Positions 1-7,983 of a DNA stretch of 16,477 nt are shown here, in pieces. Positions within the stretch are counted from its first letter, which is position 1, and every line of letters begins with the position of its first letter. Under the pieces are notes generated by a model that was not told the origin of the DNA, ran no database searches, and worked only from the letters and a program-made list of their open reading frames with translations. The stretch is taken from assembly GCF_000208925.1 (NCBI RefSeq), contig NW_001915180.1:1-16477 (forward strand), in the 5' to 3' direction. Position numbers and translations under genes: made by a program. Origin of the DNA: Entamoeba histolytica HM-1:IMSS (lineage: Eukaryota; Evosea; Mastigamoebida; Endamoebidae).

Positions 1-280
1 TTATACATATGAACAATAACATAAAAAAGAATAAAATATTTTTCATTAATAAAATATTGTTAATCATTTTACATCATTAAATTAGACACTTTTATTGAAT
101 ATTTCTAATTTTTACAATAAAAATACACTTTTTATTTCTTCTTTTCTTCTTTTATTACATCTTTGTGATTTATTATTTTTATATTCTTTCTTCTTCTACT
201 TTATTTTTATTCTTTTATATATTTATATTCTTTTTATATTATTTGTTTTTCGTTGTTGTTTCTATTTCTTTCTTCTATTA
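1..280 (-). repeat. LINE 3'-end fragment, copy 1
   Basis: Bases 1-187 match 7744-7930 almost base for base: the first 146 bases are identical as read, followed by a few substitutions up to about 187. The second copy is the 3' untranslated end of the LINE lying on the minus strand. From about 190 to 280 the pyrimidine-rich text still resembles the stretch that encodes the basic C-terminus of LINE ORF2 (compare 7983-8043), but it is much more diverged. The copy is open at the left edge, so its true 3' end may lie outside the window. It is either a 5'-truncated LINE or a SINE sharing the LINE tail; the sequence does not separate these. No coding capacity remains. Confidence 0.75.
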
Positions 281-929
281 TTTATCAATTTTATATTCAT
301 TTATTCTTTTTATTTCTTTTTTATTAATTCTTGAGTATTGTATATTTCTTTATTATTTCATTTATGTATTATCAAAATATATGTTTTATTGATTTTATGT
401 TGAATAAAATATTAAATATAATCAATATTTTCAATGTTAATTATTCATTATTTATTCTGAAATGTTGTGTATATTTATTATATTAAATGAATATGATGAA
501 TGAATATCAATATTATTGTTTATTTGATTTTAAAAAATAATAAATGAATATGAAATAATAAATGAAATAAAATAATGAAATAAAATAATGAAATGATAAT
601 GAAATAAAATAATCTAATATTGAACAAATAAAATAAAGAATATATTGAATATATCATTATTGTTACATTATTATTTGTTATTTCAATTATTAAATATTAA
701 TAAATTATTATTCATGAATATTTAATTGATTGATATTTTACAATTTCATTTTCATTTTATTTAATAAATGAAATATAAATAATAAATGAATGAATAATAA
801 TTTAATACATGAAATAATAAAAAGAAAGATAAATAATAAAGAAGTATGATGTATTTAATATATAATATAATTTATTATCAAATATAATAATATCAAATGA
901 TGATTTATTTTTATTTCAAAATATTTTGC
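281..929. other. A/T-only intergenic stretch
   Basis: No gene is visible. The sequence is almost entirely A and T, built from short words such as AATGAAATA and ATAATAAAT. It lies between two LINE 3'-end fragments and may be old, degraded repeat DNA, but I see no alignable domain or open frame of interest. A 13-bp tandem repeat within it is listed separately. Confidence 0.6.
561..610. repeat. 13-bp tandem repeat AATGAAATAAAAT
   Basis: The unit AATGAAATAAAAT occurs at 561-573, 574-586 and 598-610, all perfect, with a shortened 11-bp version at 587-597. This is a simple minisatellite in A/T-only DNA and shows no sign of function. Confidence 0.85.
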
Positions 930-1240
930 ATCAATAAAAATGTTGCTAAATATTTTGCATCATTAAATTTTGCATCATTAATTTTTGCGCTTTTTTTATT
1001 TGTTTCAATAAAATTTGCATCCTTTATTTTTTTCTTTCTTTTCTTCTTTTATCATCTCTTTTGTTTTATTACACTTTATCTTCTTTCTTTTTATATTCTC
1101 TCCTTTCTACTTTTATTCTTTCTTCATCTTCTTCTACTTTTTACTTTCTTTTTATTCTTTTATATCTTTCTTTCTCTTCTTTTTCAATTATTTGCTTTTT
1201 TTCGTTGCCATATTCATTTTTGTATGACTACATTAAATTC
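930..1240 (-). repeat. LINE 3'-end fragment, copy 2 (diverged family)
   Basis: Two parts align by eye with the LINE 3' end at 7744-8045. Bases 934-990 share the pattern AAAATATTTT-CAT-AATAAAA followed by ATTTT-CATCATTAAATT. Bases 1130-1215 share the stretch encoding the basic ORF2 tail (ACTTTCTTTTTATTCTTTTA and the following pyrimidine run ending in GTTGCC). Identity is clearly lower than for copy 1, so this is an older insertion or a different LINE or SINE family sharing the tail. It contains a local repetition of the word TTTGCATC (950s, 970s, 1014) that the other copies lack. It is non-coding; the hydrophobic frames on the plus strand come from T-rich sequence. Confidence 0.6.
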
Positions 1241-2055
1241 ATAATAACAAACAAATATATCCAATTAATATCTCATAATATCTGTCTCTGTAATTGTTAT
1301 AAATAAAATTGTCACAATAATGAATATTTTAGCTATTAAAGAAATACATACAAATAACCATGATACTCTTTAATAACAATATTTTCCATATTTAATCTAA
1401 AATACTTTATCTTAAAATTATTTCACAAAATATATTATCCCAGAAACATGAATATATCTTATGAATAATATTTTCGTCATTGTTAATATTTCTTTAATTA
1501 TTTAATGAACTTATTTTATTTTTATTACTATACTTATAATATTTATGTATATTTTTAATAAAAAAATTTGAAATCATTTTCTTTTAATTATGATTCACAC
1601 TAATTTGAAATATTAATACCACTTGTATATCAATATAATTTATTTTACAGAATCGTGTTGTGATATTTCTTTAAGCAAATGTAATTTTATAAATTTAAGC
1701 TATTAAAAAAAAGAATAAATGTAGTAATATATTTTAAAAACATAAATCTTTGTCTGATTTTCACTTGGTATTAGTGCATAATTAAAAATAACAAACGTAT
1801 TTTTAAATTACCCAAAAAAATTCTAACAGAGAAGATTCAATTTCCTATTAACTACAATTGAAATTACTAACATTAATAATTCTAATGTAAGAAAAATCTA
1901 TTAATATTATTATTTAACACAAATAATAATTTTTAAATAAAAAACTAAGGAAAAAAATGTTTTTGCTTCTTCTTTTTTTTTCAAATAAAAAAGGAAAAAG
2001 TTAATTAAAAATCTTAAAAAAAAAGGAAAAGGAAAAGAATTAGTTAGTGTTAGAA
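1241..2055. other. Intergenic region upstream of the transporter gene
   Basis: No gene is visible in about 815 bp. The sequence is A/T-rich with scattered G and C but no extended frame on either strand. The last 90 bases before the transporter ATG are an oligo-pyrimidine run followed by purine-rich tracts (AAAAAAGGAAAAAG and AAAGGAAAAGGAAAAG). The gene's promoter should lie here, but I find no convincing GAAC element; TTTTTAAATAAA near 1931 is the best TATA-like word. Confidence 0.5.
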
Positions 2056-3127
2056 ATGACTATATCAACTATTCAATCTTATAAAACAAATGTCAATATA
2101 TTAATAACTGCTATTTGTTTGGTTGTATCATTTCTTTCTGTTGGATTCTTTGCTGAATATTTGTTTGTTTATGTTGTGTAATTACAATAAATAAATGTAA
2201 AAGAAATTAATACATTCATCTATTAGAACAAAACACCAATTTGGTAAAGACAAGATTTTATTTACTGCAACTAGTGCATTAGTATTTCTTCAGGCAAGTT
2301 TCAGTACTCTTGGAGCATATGTCCTGATTAAAATAACAAAACAACACTTTGATATAAAAAACATTCCCCATAAAAGATTTGTTATTCAAAGTCAGGCATA
2401 TTGTGGTGCAATGTTCTTTTCTAATAAATCATTGTTATATATTGATTATCCAACTCAAATTATTACCAAATTTTTTAAACCAATTACTGTTATGTTATTT
2501 AGTATTTTTTATACTAAAAAATATGAAATAAGACAGATTATATTCAGTATTATTACATTTAGTGGAATAGCTATGTTTATGTATGACAAATTTGCTAAAT
2601 TAGATACTTCAAAATATTCAGATTTTTCATTCTTATTTGGACTAATACTAATTGTTACATCATTACTTTGTGATGGAATAGCATCAGCAGAAGAAGATAT
2701 TATTGCTCATGACTATCAAGTACCATTATTCTATACAATGATGTATGCTAATTTTTATGCCATTCCATTATTTGCTATTATTTCAATAGTCACAGGAGAT
2801 TTGCAACAAATGATAAGTATTATATCACAAGATATAGAATTTCTATTAATTATTATTTGCTATGTTTTTTGTTCCGTTTGTGGACAATACTTTATTTACA
2901 GGTTAATTACATTAGCTAATTCATTACTTCTTGTTGCAGTAACTAATACAAGAAAGATTGTAACAATGATTATTTCTGTTATTGTATTTAAACACCCAAT
3001 CACAAAACTACAGATATTTGCTATTTTTATTGTTTTTGGCACATTATTCATTGACATTATGACAAGAAAACCACAACAAAAACAACCGCAACAACAAAGT
3101 TCAGAAAATACTAAGAAGAATAATTGA
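2056..3127 (+). CDS. SLC35B1/HUT1-type nucleotide-sugar transporter, one intron
   Basis: A multi-pass ER/Golgi membrane carrier of the drug/metabolite transporter superfamily (UAA family). SLC35B1/HUT1 relatives import UDP-galactose, UDP-glucose or ATP into the secretory pathway; the substrate cannot be read from the sequence. The gene is exon 1 at 2056-2162 and exon 2 at 2227-3127, joined by a 64-nt intron, giving 335 residues, the usual family length. About ten hydrophobic segments are visible. Family landmarks are YPTQ at about 110-113 and KPITVM at about 120-125 (YPTQVLGKSCKPIPVM in human SLC35B1 as I recall it), the DG pair at about 185, GQ at about 255, and N-TRK at about 277 before the penultimate helix. 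The tail is hydrophilic and Gln/Lys-rich. An unspliced start at 2411 (Met98) would remove the first helices and much of the third, so the spliced model is much better. The gene is followed after 86 bp by the LRR-like gene on the same strand. Confidence 0.88.
2163..2226 (+). other. Spliceosomal intron in the transporter gene
   Basis: This 64-nt intron begins GTTTGT and ends TATTAG, the boundaries known for Entamoeba introns. Reading through it hits TAA at 2179-2181. Removing it joins codon 36 (TT + A, Leu) to exon 2, whose frame is open from 2228 and runs straight into the long downstream reading frame. The joined protein restores the family's first helices and the FG-K region before helix 2. 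Confidence 0.88.
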
Positions 3128-3213
3128 TTGATAAATCAAATTTTTTGTTTTATTTTTTTTTTAATTCAAAAAAACTAAAAATACATGAATTAGTTTATAA
3201 AGTTATTGTTAAG

Positions 3214-5091
3214 ATGACAAGAACATTAGAAGCAATTTATCTTAGTATTGTTATCCCTTACATCAATGACATTAGATCTGTAAAGGTATTTCAATTAGTT
3301 AACAAAAAATGTTTTGATTCAGTAGGAATGCTTCGAATAAATCCATGGTTTACTCCACAAGGAAATTATATTCAATGGCATGATGCTATCAAAGAAGTTA
3401 GTTTAGATGTAATGAAAACAAAAGAATTAGATCAAGAAATTCAATTATTTAGAAATATTCAAACTATCCAAACAGATTTAGATACAATAAAACAAAGAAA
3501 AGAAATTATTGAAACATATAATTGTATTCGAATAAAATATGGTATTATTGATTCTAATCAATTTATTTTAGATAGTTTTAAAGAGAAATTAGTTGAGTTA
3601 AGAGTTATTATTAAAAAACCTATATGTATTGATTTTAAAGAATTCATACACTTGAAAAGAATTAAACTTATATCTATTAATGTTAAATTAAATTTATTTC
3701 AATTCTTCACAGAAAAGAACCAAAAATTTGATTGGGTTTATGTTAATCTAACTCAGAATATAGACCTTTTTATTAATCAAATAGATGACTATGAAATAAA
3801 AAAGTTTGTAATTGAAACTAGAAAACTTAATGGTATTAATATTCTTAATAAGCAAAGATTATCTAAAAAGATTATTGTTTGTTGTAATGAATGGATTGAA
3901 AATAAAGAAGCAATAGTTAATTATCAAGATACCTTCTTATATTCTTCAAGAAAGAAAAATATGAATGAAGCAATGAAACTTTATTATCCTTATAGCATTG
4001 AATTGTCTTGGCTTTATAATGAAAATGAAAGGGTTGTTGACTTATCATCTTTTACTAATATTATACAAATAAAACAACAATTTAAACCAAAACAACAATA
4101 TTATTATCCATCTTCACTAAAAATGTATGACGGTTGTTCTCTAAAAAATATTCCTAACTCTTTAATTTATTTATATTTATCTGATGTAGTAGAGTTTATT
4201 ACAATTCCATCATATATTATAAGCCTCAAACTTGAAAATGTTCCTCATTGGACTATTGCTGATAAGAACTGTATTAATAGTTTAAAACTTATTACTGATA
4301 TTGACGATAAACTCCCTTATGAAGTAACTAAATTGAAAAATATGAAAGTAATGCACCTTACAAATTGCATTATTACAAATACTTTAACAGTATTAACAAG
4401 ATTAAATAAAATAAGACTGTCTCAATGTAAAATTAGTTTAAACTCAAATGAACTTCCATCTTCTTTGACATCCATTATTTGTAGAAATTGTAAAACTAAA
4501 TCTTGTTTTCTCCCAAGTTCACTTGTCTCATTACAAATACTTGGAATGAAGAGTATGGAAGAAACTCCTTTCTATGGATTTATTTTTCATAATCAAATGA
4601 AATTACAACAATTATCAAATGACCCTGGTATTAATATAACAAATCCCCCAACTACAATAACATATCTCTCTATCAAGAATTATTCAAACAACGAACTTCT
4701 TAACTTAAAAAATCTTTCTCTTCTCAACGTCTTAGGAATATCAAATTCATCAAGCCTCACAATAATAATTCCATCTAAATTAAAAGAGTTGTATTGTTTT
4801 TCTTCCATAGTAACTATTCAAAACCCAAATGAAAGTCTTCTTGAAGGGATGTATTTTAAGTCTTGTAAAATGATCAATTGGAGTTCTGTGCCTAAACTCA
4901 TCAAGTACCTCCTATTTGTACCTCCTATTTCTTTGCCATTGAACAAAAAAGATTATCCTAATTTAAAGTTTCACAAAACCATTATCCCAAACTCACAACC
5001 TGATTTGTTTATTTCTCAAAGACTACCAAATACAATAAATGAAAGAAGACCTTTAATAAGTAAAATGGATATAAAAATTATTGATAATTGA
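3214..5091 (+). CDS. Leucine-rich/FNIP-like repeat protein with F-box-like head
   Basis: A 625-residue soluble protein of the type annotated in Entamoeba as leucine-rich-repeat protein. Residues 1-48 form a helical head (LEAIYLSIVIPYIND, then VFQLVNKKCFDSV and INPWF) reminiscent of the F-box-like starts of these proteins. Residues 50-290 have no recognisable motif. From about 298 to 590 there are irregular repeats of about 20-25 residues of the type IPNSLIYLYLS, IPSYIISLKLE, LPSSLTSIICR, LPSSLVSLQIL, IPSKLKELYCF, as in FNIP and BspA-like repeats. A role in protein-protein recognition is inferred from the fold only; no catalytic motif is seen. The frame stays open upstream to 3124, but those 30 residues are translated from A/T spacer and have no ATG, so Met at 3214 is chosen. 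No signal peptide or membrane segment. The gene converges with the minus-strand coiled-coil gene, 61 bp away. Confidence 0.8.
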   Translation: MTRTLEAIYLSIVIPYINDIRSVKVFQLVNKKCFDSVGMLRINPWFTPQGNYIQWHDAIKEVSLDVMKTKELDQEIQLFRNIQTIQTDLDTIKQRKEIIETYNCIRIKYGIIDSNQFILDSFKEKLVELRVIIKKPICIDFKEFIHLKRIKLISINVKLNLFQFFTEKNQKFDWVYVNLTQNIDLFINQIDDYEIKKFVIETRKLNGINILNKQRLSKKIIVCCNEWIENKEAIVNYQDTFLYSSRKKNMNEAMKLYYPYSIELSWLYNENERVVDLSSFTNIIQIKQQFKPKQQYYYPSSLKMYDGCSLKNIPNSLIYLYLSDVVEFITIPSYIISLKLENVPHWTIADKNCINSLKLITDIDDKLPYEVTKLKNMKVMHLTNCIITNTLTVLTRLNKIRLSQCKISLNSNELPSSLTSIICRNCKTKSCFLPSSLVSLQILGMKSMEETPFYGFIFHNQMKLQQLSNDPGINITNPPTTITYLSIKNYSNNELLNLKNLSLLNVLGISNSSSLTIIIPSKLKELYCFSSIVTIQNPNESLLEGMYFKSCKMINWSSVPKLIKYLLFVPPISLPLNKKDYPNLKFHKTIIPNSQPDLFISQRLPNTINERRPLISKMDIKIIDN

Positions 5092-5152
5092 CTCATTGTG
5101 CTTTAAAATCTTTCTAAATAAAATAAATATTCTAATCAAAAATAATAATCAT

Positions 5153-6511
5153 TCAATCAACTGATAAAATCAATGAAATAAAACAAGCCATAATAAGAAA
5201 GACAACTATTGTAGTAATTTTACCACATCCAAATATTCTTTCTTTTTGAATTTCTTTTTTAGGTTCATTCTGAAGTTGGTTTGTTGTAACTTGATTAAAC
5301 TCTTCATTTAGTTTAGACTTTTGATTACATTCATTAATATTATTTTGTTCTTCTTTTTTCTTATCATCAATATCTAATTTAATTGGTGGATGTTTATTTT
5401 GATTTAATGTAAAATTTTCAATACTTTCTTGTTCAACCAACGTAGTACTTTTTTCTTGGGTTTTCTTTTGAGTACCTAAAAATCTACTTGCTTCTGACTT
5501 TCTCATAGAACTATGGTCTAACCCTGTTTTAATCATTTGGCTTATTGGCTGACACATTATTGAATGTCTTCCATTAATGGTATTTCTTAAATGATGTTCA
5601 GATTGTTTATTAAGTTGTACAGTATCAATATTAATAAGAGGGGCAGTATTTTCCATTACAGAAGACATCATTTTCTTTAATTTAAGAATTGATTTACGAG
5701 TAACTTTATTGTCTTCATTAATATTAATTGTTTGATTTCTTAAATTAATTTCTTTAACGACTTGTTCTAATTCTTCAATTCTTTTCTTAGCCTCTTCAAA
5801 CTCTTTTTCAATATTTTTTTTTCCTTCAAGAGATAACTTTATTTTACATACTTCTTCTAACATATGTTGGTTTTCGCTTCTTAATCGTGCATACTCTTGG
5901 TCAAGATCTCTTAACAATTTGCTTTGAACAACTTCTCCATTCATAACAGTCAACTCCATAACGCAAAAAAATCTCCCATCAACATTTTTTCTTTCACTCC
6001 CATCTTCTAATTCAGCAAGTCTCTTTAATGTTTCTGAATGTTGTTTCTTTTCTATGTCTAATTCTACTAATAACTTTTCATTCTCCGATGAAACTGCTTT
6101 TGTTGTTTGAATTAATTCATCAAATTCTTCAATCTTTGCTCTCAATATTTCTCCAGCTTGTTTCTCTTTTTCAAGTTCTTTTAATACAACTTCTTTTTGT
6201 TCTTTTTCCTTATAATACATAGACTGAACTTCACGTGTTCGTTTCATGAGTTCTTCAATCATTTGAATCAATTCTTTGTTTCTTTCAATTAACTCATCTT
6301 CATCACCTTCGTCATCATCTTCTTCTTCTGTATCTGAAATTTCATCAGTAAAACTTTCTTCTTCAACATCTTCTTCAATCTCTTCTACATTACTTTCATA
6401 CCCATAATCTTCACATGAATACAGATCACTTGGACTATGTTTAATGGATACTATTGCTGATGTTGTTCGAACAATCTCCCCTTTTTCATTTCTTTCCACT
6501 GTTAAACTCAT
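5153..6511 (-). CDS. Tail-anchored coiled-coil protein
   Basis: A 452-residue protein I cannot assign to a named family. Residues 1-40 are unremarkable. Residues 43-75 are strongly acidic (runs such as EEEDDDEGDEDE). Residues about 73-170 form a long heptad-type Glu/Lys/Leu-rich coiled coil. A short break at 171-198 with a beta-like GRFFCVMELTVMNGEVV is followed by a second coiled coil at about 199-258. Residues 260-425 are polar, Asn/Gln/Lys-rich and probably disordered. The last 20 residues are one hydrophobic helix (TTIVVFLIMACFISLILS) with only VD after it. That architecture is typical of tail-anchored golgin-like or tethering proteins with the coiled coil in the cytosol; this role is inferred from layout only. 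No signal peptide and no intron needed. The GCGK before the helix could be a palmitoylation or Lys-rich flank. Confidence 0.82.
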   Translation of the reverse strand: MSLTVERNEKGEIVRTTSAIVSIKHSPSDLYSCEDYGYESNVEEIEEDVEEESFTDEISDTEEEDDDEGDEDELIERNKELIQMIEELMKRTREVQSMYYKEKEQKEVVLKELEKEKQAGEILRAKIEEFDELIQTTKAVSSENEKLLVELDIEKKQHSETLKRLAELEDGSERKNVDGRFFCVMELTVMNGEVVQSKLLRDLDQEYARLRSENQHMLEEVCKIKLSLEGKKNIEKEFEEAKKRIEELEQVVKEINLRNQTININEDNKVTRKSILKLKKMMSSVMENTAPLINIDTVQLNKQSEHHLRNTINGRHSIMCQPISQMIKTGLDHSSMRKSEASRFLGTQKKTQEKSTTLVEQESIENFTLNQNKHPPIKLDIDDKKKEEQNNINECNQKSKLNEEFNQVTTNQLQNEPKKEIQKERIFGCGKITTIVVFLIMACFISLILSVD

Positions 6512-6582
6512 CTTGATTTTAAGTTTATATCATTTTTAAAAGAAATTTTTTTTATTTTATTTTTTTTTTGTCTTTTCTATTT

Positions 6583-7053
6583 TTATTTCACTGTCTTTAA
6601 TTTCTTTCCATTTACACTTTGTATCTTGTTGTGATATATTCTTATTCTTCTTCTTCCAATTCTTGAAAGATCGACATTCTTCTTCCAAAATTCCTTCAGA
6701 TACTTTAATTAGTTGATTTCTTCATTCAGTGTTCTTATTCTCAGTATTTTCCTCAATTTCTTGTAATTACCTCTAATGAGCAAGTCATTCAATTGATTTA
6801 TTCTTCTTTTTATGATTACGCCATAATCCTTCTTGTATCCAATAAATTCATTCTCTAGGTACTTCTTGATGATATGTGATATTTTATAGATATCACTTTG
6901 TATTTCTTTGATGCCATTTCCATTCCACTTCCATTTCTCATTCAGGTAGGTGATTATTTCATCGCATGCTCTTGTGTTAAAGTAGTATCAAATATAACTG
7001 CATTCACTTATTTCCATTCCTTTTGTTTCTTCAATCAGCCAGGCACTAAAAAT
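6583..7053 (-). pseudogene. Decayed reading frame, possibly a LINE ORF2 N-terminal fragment
   Basis: A single minus-strand frame runs from 7053 to a TAA at 6583-6585, broken only by TGA (6988-6990) and TAA (6709-6711). It has no usable full-length ATG. Between the stops lies a Lys/Ile/Asn/Tyr-rich protein-like stretch of 92 codons containing KWKWNGNGIKEIQSDIYKIS and later RINQLNDLLIRGNYKKLRKI. The pattern L-DLL----Y-KL-RIL resembles the start of ORF2 in the LINE further right (LRDLLHNKQYMKLKRIL, around 10000), and both are basic. This suggests a fragment of a different, less A/T-rich LINE family. Codon use (ACC, CTG, CTC, GCG-rich words) differs from the surrounding DNA, consistent with a transferred or younger piece. 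The similarity was judged by eye and is short, so an unrelated pseudogene remains possible. Confidence 0.5.
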
Positions 7054-7743
7054 TCATCTAAATAAATTACAAAAAAGAAAAAAAGATGCAAAATATTTTG
7101 TATCATTAGATTATTCAACTTTATTATATTTTGTTTCTAAAATAAAAAATATGATAAATATACAATCTGTATATCTTTATGTTTATCTTTTGTAATTATT
7201 TGTATTTAATTTGTATGAAATATTAATGAAATAGATTATTTGATGAATCATATTTAATTATTTTTATAATTTTTATTATTTATATGTTATTTATCTATCG
7301 TATTTTTATATATTTATTTCTATCATCTGTTTATCTATATATTACTTCTATCATCTGTTTATCTATATATTATTATATTATTCTTAGTTTATTATTTTTA
7401 TGTTTATATTATTATTATTTTCTTATTTATATTCTTTTATATTTAGTTGTATTTGTTTATTCATCTTATTCATCTTTTATATTATTATCATTTATATCTA
7501 TTTTCATTTTATATTTATTCTCTTTTGATTTATATTAATATTAATTTTATCTTTTATACTTTGATTTTATTATTATATCATTGATTATCATTTCTATATT
7601 TATTTATCATTTATTCTTATTATTCTTTTGTTTTATATTCTATATCATATATTCATATCATTTTCATTTATATTTTATCACTTATTATATGTTATAATAA
7701 CATAACACATATTATTGATTATATAATAAACATCATAATGAAG
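7054..7743. other. Intergenic A/T region with LINE-tail-like word
   Basis: No gene is visible. Bases 7085-7115 (CAAAATATTTTGTATCATTA) resemble the LINE 3'-tail word seen at 934-985, so a small tail remnant may lie here. From about 7260 the plus strand is T-rich with TATCTAT/TTTATAT words and a 28-bp tandem duplication. The end at 7743 abuts the 3' end of the large LINE. Confidence 0.5.
7318..7372. repeat. 28-bp tandem duplication
   Basis: Two adjacent copies of a 28-bp unit (7318-7345 and 7346-7373) are identical for 27 bases; the core is CTATCATCTGTTTATCTATA. A further TTATCTAT word at about 7291 may be a partial copy. The unit length is close to the 26-27-bp internal repeats reported for Entamoeba SINEs, but two copies are too few to identify one. 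Confidence 0.8.
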
Positions 7744-7983
7744 TTATACATATGAACAATAACATAAAAAAGAATAAAATATTTTTCATTAATAAAATAT
7801 TGTTAATCATTTTACATCATTAAATTAGACACTTTTATTGAATATTTCTAATTTTTACAATAAAAATACACTTTTTATTTCTTCTTTTCATATTTTATTA
7901 CATCTTTGTGATTTATTACTTTTATATTCTCAAATTTCTAATTCCTAAATTCATTTAATTCTTTTAACATCATATTCTACATC
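7744..7983 (-). repeat. LINE 3' untranslated tail (copy 3)
   Basis: This is the reference copy for the tail family. It follows the last ORF2 stop (TAA, rc at 7984-7986) and contains the word ATTTTACATCATTAAATTAG shared with 1-187, and in diverged form with 934-990. There is no poly-A end. The sequence is A/T-rich with a polypyrimidine plus-strand run near 7875-7890. Confidence 0.7.

Noticed and set aside
95..392. Two overlapping plus-strand frames rich in Phe, Tyr, Leu and Ile
   Set aside because: They are T-rich LINE-tail and spacer sequence read as hydrophobic residues; no domain, and both overlap each other in different frames.
561..610. Possible CRISPR-like or tRNA-array-type repeat
   Set aside because: The 13-bp units abut without spacers, and no tRNA or effector gene is present; it is a simple A/T minisatellite.
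897..1306. Three overlapping hydrophobic plus-strand frames
   Set aside because: They lie antisense to the diverged LINE tail; the composition follows from polypyrimidine DNA.
2411..2413. ATG at 2411 as the transporter start
   Set aside because: It removes the first helices, while an upstream exon with proper splice sites restores the family length.
3124..3213. Extension of the LRR-like protein upstream of Met at 3214
   Set aside because: There is no ATG at the frame start, and the 30 residues come from homopolymer-rich spacer.
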